A stretch of 64,000 nucleotides of DNA from Streptomyces sp. SAT1 (GTDB lineage: Bacteria; Actinomycetota; Actinomycetes; Streptomycetales; Streptomycetaceae): assembly GCF_001654495.1 (NCBI RefSeq), contig NZ_CP015849.1, positions 4,811,501-4,875,500 on the forward strand. Direction: 5' to 3'. The position numbers were made by a program, and so were the translations under genes. The notes beneath the pieces are model-generated. The model saw only the letters and a list, made by a program, of their open reading frames with translations. It was not told the origin of the DNA and ran no database searches. Shown piece by piece: positions 25,525 to 35,133 of the stretch. Within the stretch, counting starts at the first letter, position 1. Every line of letters begins with the position of its first letter.

Positions 25525-25716
25525 GGGGTTCCTCGGCTGGTAAGGCCACCGGTTCTCTCCGGCGGCGCGGCTGCCCGACAACACCACCCAGCCTAGACAC
25601 CGCGAGCGGTTCGGGCCTCGGTGCTTCGCCGACAGAACGCCTGCGGCAGGATGGATGCCACCTGGTACGTACGCGTCATTCGCGCCCGTATGGAAGACAA
25701 CCGCTGGAGACGCCCG

Positions 25717-26829
25717 GTGAGTTCCCCAGATCCACAGGTTCGCGCAGCGCGAAACCATGAGAACACGCCCGCCGCGCGCGGGCCCGTCGTCGCGGTCACC
25801 GGAGCCGCGAGCGGTGTCGGCGCCCTGCTCACCGAGCGGCTGGCCGCCTCCGCCGAGGTCCGGCAGGTCATCGCCATCGACGAACGGCGCGGGGAGTGCG
25901 CGCAGGCGCAGTGGCACGTCCTGGACGTGCGCGACCCCGCCATCGCGGAGCGGCTGCGCGGCGCCGACGTCGTGGTGCACCTGGCGCTCGACCTCGATCT
26001 GGAGAGCGACCCCGCCGCCCGCAGCGCCTACAACGTCCGGGGCACGCAGACGGTGCTGACGGCCGCGGCGGCGGCCGGGGTGCACCGGGTGGTGCTGTGC
26101 ACCTCCGCGATGGTCTACGGGGCGCTGCCGGAGAACGAGCTGCCGCTGTCCGAGGACGCCGAGCTGCGGGCGACCGCCGAGGCCACCGGTGTCGGTGACC
26201 TGCTGGAGATCGAGCGGCTGGCCCGGCGCGCTCCCCGCGCGCACCCCGGCCTCAATGTGACCGTGATGCGCCCCGCCGTCCTGGTCGGCGGCACCGACAC
26301 CGCGCTGACCAGGTACTTCGAGTCGCCGCGGCTGCTGGTGGTGGCCGGGTCCCGGCCGGCCTGGCAGTTCTGCCATGTCGAGGACCTGTGCAGCGCGCTG
26401 GAGTACGCCGTGCTGGAGAAGGCCGACGGCGAGCTGGCCGTCGGCTGCGACGGCTGGCTGGAGCAGGAGGAGGTCGAGGAGCTGAGCGGGATCCGGCGCA
26501 TGGAGCTGCCGTCGGCGGTCGCGCTGGGCGCGGCGGCCCGGCTGCACCGGATCGGGCTCACCCCGTCCCCGGCCGGGGACCTGGCGTACACGATGTACCC
26601 CTGGGTGGTGAGCGGCAGCCGGCTGCACGACGCCGGATGGCGGCCCAAGTGGACCAACGAGGAGGTCCTCGCCGAGCTGCTGGAGGAGGTCGCCGGGCGG
26701 CACACGGTGGCCGGGCGGCGGCTCGGGCGCAAGGACGCGACGGCGGCCGGGGCCGCGGGCGCGACGGTCGCGTTGCTGGGCGCCGCGGCGGTGGTGCGGC
26801 GGGCGCGCAAGGCCCGCCGTCGCATCTGA
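25717..26829 (+). CDS. NAD-dependent epimerase/SDR protein with C-terminal membrane helix
   Basis: The 370-residue protein has a Rossmann nucleotide-binding motif (VAVTGAASGVGALL), a VVHLALDLD segment and a CTSAMVYG stretch typical of extended SDRs. In place of the usual YxxxK it shows LLEIERLARR, so the catalytic Tyr/Lys pair is doubtful. A hydrophobic segment near the end (AGATVALLGAAAVV) followed by basic residues suggests a membrane anchor. GTG 25717 is chosen because GGAGA sits 7 nt upstream. Substrate unknown. Confidence 0.85.
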   Translation: MSSPDPQVRAARNHENTPAARGPVVAVTGAASGVGALLTERLAASAEVRQVIAIDERRGECAQAQWHVLDVRDPAIAERLRGADVVVHLALDLDLESDPAARSAYNVRGTQTVLTAAAAAGVHRVVLCTSAMVYGALPENELPLSEDAELRATAEATGVGDLLEIERLARRAPRAHPGLNVTVMRPAVLVGGTDTALTRYFESPRLLVVAGSRPAWQFCHVEDLCSALEYAVLEKADGELAVGCDGWLEQEEVEELSGIRRMELPSAVALGAAARLHRIGLTPSPAGDLAYTMYPWVVSGSRLHDAGWRPKWTNEEVLAELLEEVAGRHTVAGRRLGRKDATAAGAAGATVALLGAAAVVRRARKARRRI

Positions 26830-26940
26830 GCGACCCGCGCCCGGCCGGGCGGGCCGTCGGCCGGTCGTAGGAGGCTCCAACCTCCACGCGCGCGTGCCGG
26901 GCGATCACGCTATTCCGCGTCCTCGCGCGCGTGCGGCACG

Positions 26941-27411
<471 letters not shown>

Positions 27412-27470
27412 ACCCAAAGCGCCGCCCCGAAGAGCCGTACCCGGCTCCGGTGTCGCTCCCGCGCCCGGCA

Positions 27471-27486
27471 CCGGTTGCGTAACCGG
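27471..27486. repeat. Inverted repeat CCGGTT-GCGT-AACCGG
   Basis: A perfect 6-bp dyad with a 4-nt centre, 60 nt after moaE. It may be a weak terminator or an operator for the following small gene. Confidence 0.45.
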
Positions 27487-27571
27487 CCCCCTGGCCCGAG
27501 CGTTGTCAGTGCGGATGGTTAATCTGCTGATCAGTCGGTCGGGATCGGTCGATCGGGGTAGGGAGGTCGGC

Positions 27572-27736
27572 GTGGGAGCACTCGCCTGGTTGCTGATACC
27601 GGTGGTGGCGGGGATAGTCGCCGGGCTGTGGGGGAGCTGGGCGAACCGGACCCGCAGAATCCGCAGCGACGGGCCCGAACTGGACGGCTACGCCCGGTTC
27701 CGCGAGGCCATGGAGCGGTCCACCTCCGGCACCTGA
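27572..27736 (+). CDS. Small single-pass membrane protein
   Basis: A 54-residue protein with one predicted membrane helix (LAWLLIPVVAGIVAGLWGSW) and a charged cytoplasmic tail (YARFREAMERS). GTG 27572 has GGGAGG 5-6 nt upstream, better than starts further up. I recall similar short proteins in other Streptomyces next to the PDZ-Lon protease gene, which follows 59 nt later; function unknown. Confidence 0.75.
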   Translation: MGALAWLLIPVVAGIVAGLWGSWANRTRRIRSDGPELDGYARFREAMERSTSGT

Positions 27737-27795
27737 CCGGATCCCCGCGGCGGCCCTGACGGTGCGCCGACAGGCCGGTCCCGTACTGTCGACTC

Positions 27796-28893
27796 ATGCC
27801 ACGCCGCACCGCGACGATGCTCGCCTCCACCCTGATGCTGATCGCGCTCCTGTGCGCGGGAGTCTTCCTCCGGGTGCCGTACTCGGAGATGTCACCGGGA
27901 CCGACGGTCAACACCCTCAGCGACCACGACGGCGAGCCGGTGCTGCAGATCGACGGGCACAAGACGTACCCGACCGACGGCCACCTCAACATGACGACCG
28001 TGCGGGTCACCAGCCCGGACTACCGGATGAACCTCGTGGAGGCCGTCTACGGCTGGCTCGCCCACGACAACAGGATCGTCCCGCACGACACGCTCTACCC
28101 GGACGGCAAGACGGAGGAGCAGTCGACCCAGGAGAACGCCGAGGAGTTCAGCCAGTCCCAGGAGAGCGCCAAGGTCGCCGCCCTGAAGGAGCTCGGCATC
28201 CCGGTGCAGAGCTGGGTGATCGTGTCCACCGTGGTCAAGGACAGCCCGGCGCAGGGCAGGCTGCACGCCGGTGACGTCATCAAGGCGGTGGACGGCACCC
28301 CCGTCAAGCAGCCCTCCGACGTGGCGGGGCTGGTCACCAAGCACAAGCCGGGCGAGAAGACCGTCTTCACCATCGTGCCCGCCAAGGACCAGGCCGCCGC
28401 CGAGAAGGCGCACAAGGCGGCGACGGTCACCAAGGACGTGACGATCACGACCGCGCGGTCCCACGACGGGGGCGCCCAGCGCGCCGTCGTCGGCATCTCG
28501 CCGGGGACCGACCACACCTTCCCGTTCACGATCGACATCAAGCTCGCGGACGTCGGCGGACCCAGCGCGGGTCTGATGTTCGCCCTCGGCATCTACGACA
28601 AGCTCACCCCGGGCAGCCTCACCGGCGGGAAGTTCGTGGCCGGGACCGGGACGATCGACGACGACGGCAAGGTGGGCCCGATCGGCGGCATCGAGCTGAA
28701 GACCATCGGCGCGCGCGACAAGGGCGCCCAGTACTTCCTGACGCCCGCCGACAACTGCGCGGCGGCGGCCGCGGACACCCCCTCCGGGCTGACCCTCGTC
28801 AAGGTCGGCACCATCCGCGACGCCCTCGCCGCGCTCAAGGACATCCGCTCCGGGAAGACCGCCGGTCTGCCGACCTGCTCGGCCAAGGGCTGA
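27796..28893 (+). CDS. PDZ-domain Lon-type serine protease (YlbL family)
   Basis: The 365-residue protein has an N-terminal membrane anchor (MLASTLMLIALLCAGVFL), an extracellular PDZ domain (AGDVIKAVDGTPVKQPSDV) and a C-terminal Lon-type protease domain. The catalytic Ser lies in GGPSAGLMFALG and the Lys in GGIELKTIGA. Family members act outside the membrane in protein quality control. ATG 27796 follows TACTGT (27784-27789) by 6 nt, so a leaderless mRNA is likely. A hairpin at 28918-28937 follows. Confidence 0.93.
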   Translation: MPRRTATMLASTLMLIALLCAGVFLRVPYSEMSPGPTVNTLSDHDGEPVLQIDGHKTYPTDGHLNMTTVRVTSPDYRMNLVEAVYGWLAHDNRIVPHDTLYPDGKTEEQSTQENAEEFSQSQESAKVAALKELGIPVQSWVIVSTVVKDSPAQGRLHAGDVIKAVDGTPVKQPSDVAGLVTKHKPGEKTVFTIVPAKDQAAAEKAHKAATVTKDVTITTARSHDGGAQRAVVGISPGTDHTFPFTIDIKLADVGGPSAGLMFALGIYDKLTPGSLTGGKFVAGTGTIDDDGKVGPIGGIELKTIGARDKGAQYFLTPADNCAAAAADTPSGLTLVKVGTIRDALAALKDIRSGKTAGLPTCSAKG

Positions 28894-28917
28894 GCGGACC
28901 GCCCCCGCGCCTCAAGA

Positions 28918-28937
28918 GCCGCTCCCTCCGGAGCGGC
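28918..28937. terminator. Hairpin between converging genes
   Basis: GCCGCTCC and GGAGCGGC form an 8-bp stem around CTCC, between the protease gene and the PPA1309-type gene on the other strand. Confidence 0.7.
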
Positions 28938-28948
28938 CCCTCGGGCAC

Positions 28949-29491
28949 TCACTCCTCGAACGTGGCCGCCAGCGCCTCCGCCAGCCCGGGGACCAGCTCC
29001 GAGCCGGTGAGGACGTCCGTGGCGGAGTCCTTCTCCCGCAGGCGCAGCGCCGACTCGCGCGCGCCGTCGCGCAGCACCGCGACCGTCATACGGACCTCCT
29101 GGCGCTCGGGGTGGGCGGCCACCCACCGGGCGAGCTTGGCATCGTCGAGGCCCTGCGGGACCTGCGCCTCGGCGGACGGCGGCAGCATCAGGCGCTCCAC
29201 GGTGAGCGCGCAGCCGGCCACCGCGCCCGGCCAGGCGATGGTGGCGAGGAACTCGTCGAGCGGCCGGTCCGCGGGGACCTCGTCCTGCTCGATCGGGGTG
29301 AGACCGGAGGTCTCCTGCTCGTCCTGGAGACCGAGCTGCGCGGCGAGGGCGGGTTCCTCGGACCGCAGCCGCGCGGTGTCGACGAGGGCGAAGAGGCGAG
29401 CGGGCTGGTCCCAGCCGAGCCCGGAGGCGTACTCGTCGATCTCGAGGACGGCCCGGGTGAGGGGGTTCGCTGCCATGGGAGTGTTGGACAT
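28949..29491 (-). CDS. PPA1309-family protein, unknown function
   Basis: The 180-residue protein matches a conserved actinobacterial family annotated PPA1309: NPLTRAVLEIDEYASGLGWDQPARLFALVDT near the N-terminus and TVERLMLPPSAEAQVP in the middle. It is acidic, has no membrane segment and no recognised catalytic motif. The start is ATG 29491. It is divergent from the UPF0182 gene. Confidence 0.85.
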   Translation of the reverse strand: MSNTPMAANPLTRAVLEIDEYASGLGWDQPARLFALVDTARLRSEEPALAAQLGLQDEQETSGLTPIEQDEVPADRPLDEFLATIAWPGAVAGCALTVERLMLPPSAEAQVPQGLDDAKLARWVAAHPERQEVRMTVAVLRDGARESALRLREKDSATDVLTGSELVPGLAEALAATFEE

Positions 29492-29525
29492 GGTCACAAT
29501 CCTGCCTCGTTCCCGGCCGGAATCG

Positions 29526-29551
29526 GGAACCGAATAAACGGTGAGTAAGTT
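29526..29551 (+). promoter_or_regulatory. Candidate sigma-R-like promoter of the UPF0182 gene
   Basis: GGAAC (29526-29530), 18 nt, GTT (29549-29551). The spacing equals that of the sigR and mycoredoxin promoters; the -35 has C instead of T. It lies 103 bp before the chosen start. Confidence 0.4.
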
Positions 29552-29653
29552 GCATAGGTGGGCGCCCGTGACCGCGGGCGCTCCGTACGGTCCGCGGACA
29601 CGGGGGCCAGACGCAACGACAGCGAACCACCAGCGAACTTCGAGGTGCGCACC

Positions 29654-32554
29654 TTGGCTTTCCAGATGCCGGACCGCGGCGGAGGCCCGTCCGGGCCGCG
29701 GATCAGAGTCGGCCGCCCGTCCCGGCGAGCCCGGACCCTGCTGATCGTCCTGGGCGTCCTTGCCGCTCTCGGCATCGCGTTCACGATGTTCGCGGGCTTC
29801 TGGACGGACTGGCTGTGGTACCGGTCGGTGCACTATTCGTCCGTGTTCACCACCACGCTGTGGACCAAGATCGGGCTGTTCCTGGTGTTCGGCCTGCTGA
29901 TGGCGGCGGCCGTCGGGTTCAACGTCTGGCTGGCGCACCGGCTGCGGCCCCCGCTGAGCGCCATGTCGATGGAGCAGCAGAACCTCGACCGCTACCGGAT
30001 GGGCATCGCGCCGTACAAGAAGTGGCTGCTGTGCGGGATCACCGCCGTGGTCGGGCTGATCGCGGGGGCCTCCGCCGCGGGCCAGTGGCGCACCTGGCTG
30101 CTGTGGGTCAACGGCGTGCCGTTCCACCGGACGGACCCGCAGTTCCACCTCGACATCTCCTTCTACACGTTCGACCTGCCCTGGTACCGCTTCCTGCTGG
30201 GCTTCGGCTTCGCCGCCGCGATCCTGTCCCTGATCGCCGCGGTGCTGACCCACTACCTGTACGGCGGGCTGCGGATCACCAGCCCCGGCGCGCGGGCCAC
30301 GGCCGCGGCCACCGGGCACCTGTCCGTGCTGCTCGGCGTGTTCGTCGCGCTGAAGGCGGTCGCGTACTGGCTCGACCGGTACGGGCTGGCGGTCAAGTCC
30401 AGCGACTTCAAGGCCACCGACAACTGGACGGGCCTGCGCTACGTCGACGCCAACGCCTATCTGCCGGCCAAGACGATCCTGTTCTGCATCGCGGTGATCT
30501 GCGCGCTGCTGTTCTTCGCCACGCTGTGGCGGCGCACCTGGCAGCTCCCCGTGATCGGCTTCGGTCTGATGGTGCTCTCGGCCGTCCTCATCGGCGGCCT
30601 GTACCCGGCGATCGTGCAGAAGTTCCAGGTCCAGCCCAACGAGCAGGCCAAGGAGGCGCCGTACGTCGCCAAGAACATCAAGGCGACGCGTGAGGCGTAC
30701 GGCATCGACCACACCGACGTCTCGGACTACGACGGCACGAGCAGCACCGAGGACAAGTCGACGCTGCGCGGCCAGGTGGACAAGACGGCGAGCGTGCGCA
30801 TCCTCGACCCGAACATCGTCTCGCCCACGTTCCAGCAGATCCAGCAGATCCGCGGTTTCTACGCGTTCCCGAACAATCTGGACGTCGACCGGTATCCCAC
30901 CAAGGACGGCAAGGTCCAGGACACGGTCGTCGGTCTGCGCGAGCTGAACTTCGACAGCATCAAGAAGAACTGGATCAACAGCCACTTCCGGTACACCCAC
31001 GGCTACGGCCTCGTCGCCGCCAAGGGCACCGAGGCCAGCAACGGCGAGCCGGTCTTCACCGAGAAGAACCTGCCCGCCACCGGCGACCTCGGCACGTACG
31101 AGCAGCGCGTCTACTACGGCGAGAAGACCACCACGTACTCGATCGTCGGCGGTCCCCAGAAGGAGATCGACTACTCCAACAACGACGGCGAGACGACCAC
31201 CAGCTACCAGGGCAAGAGCGGTGTCAGCCTGTCCAGCCCGGTCAACCGGGCCGCGTACGCGCTGGCGTTCGGTGAGCCGCAGATCCTGTACTCCGGCGCC
31301 ATCGGGGACGGTTCGCGGATCCTGTACAACCGCACGCCCAAGGAGCGCGTCGAGGCGGTGGCGCCCTGGCTGACCATCGACGGCGACGCGTATCCGGCGG
31401 TGGTGAACGGCAAGATCCAGTGGATCGTCGACGCGTACACGACGACCAACGGCTATCCGTACGCCTCGCGCACGACGCTGGGCGACACCACGGCCGACTC
31501 GCTGACGTACAACAACAACCAGCGCGCGGTGGTGGCCCAGCAGAACCAGGTCAACTACATCCGCAACTCGGTGAAGGCGACCGTCGACGCCTACACCGGC
31601 GAGGTGAAGCTGTACCAGTGGGACACCGAGGACCCGGTCCTGAAGACCTGGATGAAGGCGTTCCCCGGGACGGTGCAGCCGAAGTCGGCCATCTCGCCGA
31701 AGCTGATGGACCACCTCCGCTATCCGCAGGACCTGTTCAAGGTGCAGCGCGAACTGCTCACCCGGTACCACGTCCAGGACGCGCAGACCTTCCTCAGCAG
31801 CAGCGAGGTGTGGCAGGTGCCCGACGACCCGACCAACAAGTCGGGCAACGCGGTGCCGCCGTACTACCTGACGATGAAGATGCCCGGCCAGGACTCCCAG
31901 GCGTTCTCGCTCACCACGACGTTCACGCCGAGCGGCCGGGACAACCTGAGTGCGTTCATGGCGGTCGACTCGCAGGCGGGCACGCCCGACTACGGCAAGA
32001 TCAGAATCCTGAAGCCGAAGAGCACGACGGTCGGCGGCCCCAAACAGGTGCAGAGCCAGTTCAACTCCAACTCCTCGCAGAACATCGCCGAGTTCGTGAA
32101 ACTCATCAGAGGCGGTGACTCGGAGATCGAGTACGGCAATCTGCTGACCATCCCGCTCGACGGCGGATTCCTCTACGTCGAACCGGTCTATGTGCGCGGC
32201 GGTCAGCTCAAGTACCCGCTGATGCGCAAGGTCCTGGTGACCTACGGCGGGGCCACCGCGTTCGAGGACACCCTCGACCAGGCGCTGGACAAGGTCTTCG
32301 GGACCAGCGGGGCCACGAACCCGCCGGACAAGGGCAGCGGCACCAAACCGCCGGCCGCGGGCAACCCGACGGTCCAGAAGGCCCTGGAGGCGGCCCAGAA
32401 GGCGTTCGACGAGGGCCAGACGGCGCTGAACAAGAAGCCGACCGACTGGGAGGCCTACGGCAAGGCGCAGAAGGACCTCCAGAAGGCGCTCCAGCAGGCC
32501 GAGGACGCGCAGGAGGCGGCCCGCAAGCAGGGCAACGGCAAGAACGGGAGCTGA
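29654..32554 (+). CDS. UPF0182 family large membrane protein
   Basis: The 966-residue protein has about seven N-terminal membrane helices (to about residue 330, e.g. LLIVLGVLAALGIAFTMFAG), a large extracytoplasmic domain (FGEPQILYSGAIGDGSRILYN, VDAYTTTNGYPYASRTT) and an Ala/Lys/Gln-rich helical tail. UPF0182 proteins are conserved in actinobacteria and cyanobacteria without known function. TTG 29654 (giving LAFQMPDRGGG) has GAGGTG 7 nt upstream and matches the N-terminus I recall from relatives; ATG 29666 is the alternative. A strong terminator follows at 32570-32605. Confidence 0.9.
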   Translation: MAFQMPDRGGGPSGPRIRVGRPSRRARTLLIVLGVLAALGIAFTMFAGFWTDWLWYRSVHYSSVFTTTLWTKIGLFLVFGLLMAAAVGFNVWLAHRLRPPLSAMSMEQQNLDRYRMGIAPYKKWLLCGITAVVGLIAGASAAGQWRTWLLWVNGVPFHRTDPQFHLDISFYTFDLPWYRFLLGFGFAAAILSLIAAVLTHYLYGGLRITSPGARATAAATGHLSVLLGVFVALKAVAYWLDRYGLAVKSSDFKATDNWTGLRYVDANAYLPAKTILFCIAVICALLFFATLWRRTWQLPVIGFGLMVLSAVLIGGLYPAIVQKFQVQPNEQAKEAPYVAKNIKATREAYGIDHTDVSDYDGTSSTEDKSTLRGQVDKTASVRILDPNIVSPTFQQIQQIRGFYAFPNNLDVDRYPTKDGKVQDTVVGLRELNFDSIKKNWINSHFRYTHGYGLVAAKGTEASNGEPVFTEKNLPATGDLGTYEQRVYYGEKTTTYSIVGGPQKEIDYSNNDGETTTSYQGKSGVSLSSPVNRAAYALAFGEPQILYSGAIGDGSRILYNRTPKERVEAVAPWLTIDGDAYPAVVNGKIQWIVDAYTTTNGYPYASRTTLGDTTADSLTYNNNQRAVVAQQNQVNYIRNSVKATVDAYTGEVKLYQWDTEDPVLKTWMKAFPGTVQPKSAISPKLMDHLRYPQDLFKVQRELLTRYHVQDAQTFLSSSEVWQVPDDPTNKSGNAVPPYYLTMKMPGQDSQAFSLTTTFTPSGRDNLSAFMAVDSQAGTPDYGKIRILKPKSTTVGGPKQVQSQFNSNSSQNIAEFVKLIRGGDSEIEYGNLLTIPLDGGFLYVEPVYVRGGQLKYPLMRKVLVTYGGATAFEDTLDQALDKVFGTSGATNPPDKGSGTKPPAAGNPTVQKALEAAQKAFDEGQTALNKKPTDWEAYGKAQKDLQKALQQAEDAQEAARKQGNGKNGS

Positions 32555-32569
32555 TTTTCCCGAACGAGT

Positions 32570-32605
32570 CGAAGGCCCGGATCCCTCGACGGATCCGGGC
32601 CTTCG
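32570..32605 (+). terminator. Terminator of the UPF0182 gene
   Basis: CGAAGGCCCGGATCC and GGATCCGGGCCTTCG form a perfect 15-bp stem with a 6-nt loop. Confidence 0.88.
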
Positions 32606-32730
32606 CGCTGCGCGGACTCAAGACGCGTGTCCCACGACCGCCGTGCCGCCGTGGGGAGTTGGGCGATCTGTGTTTGACTTGTCTCTCTGTGGGCATGTCG
32701 ACAAAACGCTGAAGTGACCTCACTGGCTGC

Positions 32731-32748
32731 GGTATACCAGGTGTACCC
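32731..32748. promoter_or_regulatory. AT-rich imperfect dyad upstream of the Sel1-repeat gene
   Basis: GGTATACC followed by A and GGTGTACC gives an imperfect inverted repeat (one mismatch) about 30 bp before the start codon, in an unusually AT-rich stretch. It may be an operator or part of the promoter. Confidence 0.3.
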
Positions 32749-32777
32749 GGGTTGCGGGTGGTGCGACGATGGACGTT

Positions 32778-34715
32778 ATGGGGGACAAGGTAACTCTGTT
32801 CGAGACAGGGCGATTTGTGCAGACTTCCGACCCCGGGCCGACCCAGGGGCCCGAGGAGTCCGGGAGCGCGGACCGGTACCGGACCGGTGCCCGCGTCCCC
32901 GGTGCGGAGGTGACGGGCACGGACGGGACCGAGGACGGGACCAGGGACCGGACGGCAGCGCGGGAGACCGCGGCGGACGAGACCGGGGCCGCCGCCGAGG
33001 AGGTCGCCGAGCTGGCGCGCCGCCGGCTCGCCGCCGAGTCCGGCGACACCGAGGCGATGAGCGTCCTCGGCGCCATGCTGCTGCGCCGGGGCGACCTGGA
33101 CGGCGCCGAACCCCATCTGCGGGCCGCCACCGCGGCCGGTGACCGGGCCGCGGCCAACAACCTGGGCGTCCTCCTCCAGCAGCGCGGCTACCCCGAGGAG
33201 GCGGCCGGCTGGTGGCGCATCGCCGCCGTCGCCGGTTCCGCCCCGGCCGCGCACGCGCTCGGCCGCCACCACCGCGAGCGCGGCGACGAGCCCGCCGCCG
33301 AGTACTGGCTGCGCCAGTCCGCCGAACAGGGCCATGTCCTGGGCGCCTACGCCCTCGCCGACCTGCTGGAGCACCGCGCCGACGCGGACGCCGAGCGCTG
33401 GATGCGGGTGGCCGCCGAACGCGGGCACCGGGAGGCGGCGTACCGCCTGGCCAGGGCGGTGGACCGGCGGTCCGCGCCGGACCCGGCGGCGGACGGCGCC
33501 GCCCCCTCCGCGGAGGCCGAGCAGTGGTACCGGCAGGCCGCGGCCCGCGGCCACCGCCGCGCCGCACTGCACCTCGGGGCGATCCTGGAGAAGCGGGGCG
33601 AGCTGAGGGAGGCCGGCCGCTGGTACCTGACGTCCGCCAAGGACGGTGAGGCGCGCGCCGCCTGCGCCCTCGGGTTCCTGCTGCGCGACGCCGGGGACAC
33701 CGAGAGCGCGGCCGTGTGGTGGCTGCGGGCCGCGCAGGACGGCGACGGCAACGCGGCCAACGCGCTGGGCGCGCTGCACGCCGAGCGCGGCGAGACGCAG
33801 ACCGCCGAGCGCTGGTACCGCGCGGCGATGAACGCCGGGGACGTCAACGGCGCCTACAACCTCGCCCTGCTCTGCGCCGAGCAGGGCCGCACCCCGCAGG
33901 CCGAGCAGTGGTACCGCAGCGCGGCCTACGCGGGCCACCGCGAGGCCGCGAACGCGCTGGCGGTCCTGCTGCTCCAGGGCGGGGACACGGCCGGCGCCGA
34001 GCCGTGGTTCTCCAAGGCGGCCGAGGCCGGCAGCGTGGACGCCGCCTTCAACCTGGGCATCCTCTACGCCGGGCGCGGCCTGGAACGGGACGCCCTGCGC
34101 TGGTACGAGCAGGCGGCGGCGGCCGGGCACAGCGAGGCGGCCCTCCAGGTGGGCATGGCCCGGCTGCGCGCGGGCGACGAGCGGGCGGCCGAGCGGCATC
34201 TGCGCTGCGCGGCCGGCGGCGGCAGCGCGGAGGGCGCCTACCGGCTGGCGAGCGTGCTCGACGCGCGCCGCCCCCCGCCGCCCGCGCACGAACTGGGGGA
34301 ACCGGCGGTCCACGAGAAGACCGAGTGCGAGGAGTGGTACGAGCGGGCGGCCTCCCAGGGGCACCGCCGGGCTCAGGTGCGGGTGGGCATGCTGGCCGCG
34401 GCGCGCGGCGATGTCGTCGAGGCGGCGCGCTGGTACCGCGAGGCCGCGGAGGCCGGGTCCCGCAACGGCGCGTTCAACCTCGGTCTGCTGCTGGCCCGCG
34501 AGGGCAGCGAGCCCGAGGCGGTCGTGTGGTGGACGCGGGCGGCGGAGGCCGGGCACGGGCGCGCGGCGCTGCGGCTGGCGCTGGTCTGCGCGCGGCGCGG
34601 CGAGCTGGCCGAGGGGCAGCGGTGGGCCGACCGGGCGGTGGCGCTGGGGCCGCGCGAGGTCGCCCAGCGGGCGGCGCGGCTGCGGGACGCGCTGCGCGAG
34701 GAACTGTCGGCGTGA
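32778..34715 (+). CDS. Sel1/tetratricopeptide-repeat protein
   Basis: The 645-residue protein opens with a charged, Thr/Glu-rich, probably disordered region (to about residue 75) and is then built of about sixteen 34-36-residue helical repeats of the Sel1 type (AEQWYRQAAARGHRRAALHLG, with WYR-AA-AGH-EAA-LG positions recurring). No signal peptide or membrane helix is visible. Such proteins act as scaffolds; the partner is unknown. ATG 32778 gives MGDKVTLFETGRFVQ; ATG 32769 is three codons earlier. GACGAT lies 7 nt before ATG 32778, so a leaderless transcript is possible. The initiator tRNA gene lies downstream on the same strand. Confidence 0.87.
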   Translation: MGDKVTLFETGRFVQTSDPGPTQGPEESGSADRYRTGARVPGAEVTGTDGTEDGTRDRTAARETAADETGAAAEEVAELARRRLAAESGDTEAMSVLGAMLLRRGDLDGAEPHLRAATAAGDRAAANNLGVLLQQRGYPEEAAGWWRIAAVAGSAPAAHALGRHHRERGDEPAAEYWLRQSAEQGHVLGAYALADLLEHRADADAERWMRVAAERGHREAAYRLARAVDRRSAPDPAADGAAPSAEAEQWYRQAAARGHRRAALHLGAILEKRGELREAGRWYLTSAKDGEARAACALGFLLRDAGDTESAAVWWLRAAQDGDGNAANALGALHAERGETQTAERWYRAAMNAGDVNGAYNLALLCAEQGRTPQAEQWYRSAAYAGHREAANALAVLLLQGGDTAGAEPWFSKAAEAGSVDAAFNLGILYAGRGLERDALRWYEQAAAAGHSEAALQVGMARLRAGDERAAERHLRCAAGGGSAEGAYRLASVLDARRPPPPAHELGEPAVHEKTECEEWYERAASQGHRRAQVRVGMLAAARGDVVEAARWYREAAEAGSRNGAFNLGLLLAREGSEPEAVVWWTRAAEAGHGRAALRLALVCARRGELAEGQRWADRAVALGPREVAQRAARLRDALREELSA

Positions 34716-34834
34716 CGCTCCGCGAGGCACCGCCGGCCCGCGCGGCCGGACGCGCGCCGGACGGCTCCGCGGGGCGGCGGAGGACCGCGAGGTCGCGCGG
34801 CTTCGCGGGGCGGGTGAGGCCGCGGGGAAGCGAT

Positions 34835-34864
34835 TTGCTTCTTCTCCCCCCGGTCACGTAGTGT
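34835..34864 (+). promoter_or_regulatory. Promoter of the initiator tRNA gene
   Basis: TTGCTT (34835-34840), 18-nt spacer, TAGTGT (34859-34864); the start would fall a few bases before the mature tRNA 5' end at 34877. Confidence 0.5.
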
Positions 34865-34876
34865 TCTATTCATCGA

Positions 34877-34950
34877 CGCGGGGTGGAGCAGCTCGGTAGC
34901 TCGCTGGGCTCATAACCCAGAGGTCGCAGGTTCAAATCCTGTCCCCGCTA
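34877..34950 (+). tRNA. Initiator tRNA-fMet (CAU anticodon)
   Basis: The 74-nt cloverleaf has anticodon CAT in the loop CTCATAA. Three consecutive G-C pairs close the anticodon stem (GGG/CCC) and there is a C1-T72 mismatch at the acceptor end; both are initiator features. The T-arm is GCAGG-TTCAAAT-CCTGT with a terminal mismatch. No CCA is encoded. Confidence 0.95.
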
Positions 34951-34956
34951 CTGAAG

Positions 34957-34995
34957 ACCGAGGGCCGGAATCCGATCAGGGTTCCGGCCCTCGGT
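34957..34995 (+). terminator. Terminator after tRNA-fMet
   Basis: ACCGAGGGCCGGAA and TTCCGGCCCTCGGT form a perfect 14-bp stem with an 11-nt loop, 6 nt after the tRNA. Confidence 0.88.
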
Positions 34996-35069
34996 GCGTT
35001 CCGGCGCGTTCTGGTGCGGTGAGGCGTCCCGGTGGGACGGTTTCCGGGCGGAACGGTTTCCGGGCGGGT

Positions 35070-35114
35070 ACGGCGAAGGCCCCGGCACCTCTCGGGTGCC
35101 GGGGCCTTCGCCGT
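35070..35114. terminator. 20-bp perfect stem, terminator of the Fur-family gene
   Basis: ACGGCGAAGGCCCCGGCACC pairs perfectly with its complement around TCTCG, 19 nt after the stop codon of the minus-strand Fur-family gene. Confidence 0.88.
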
Positions 35115-35133
35115 GTTCCGTGTGCGGGGCGCG

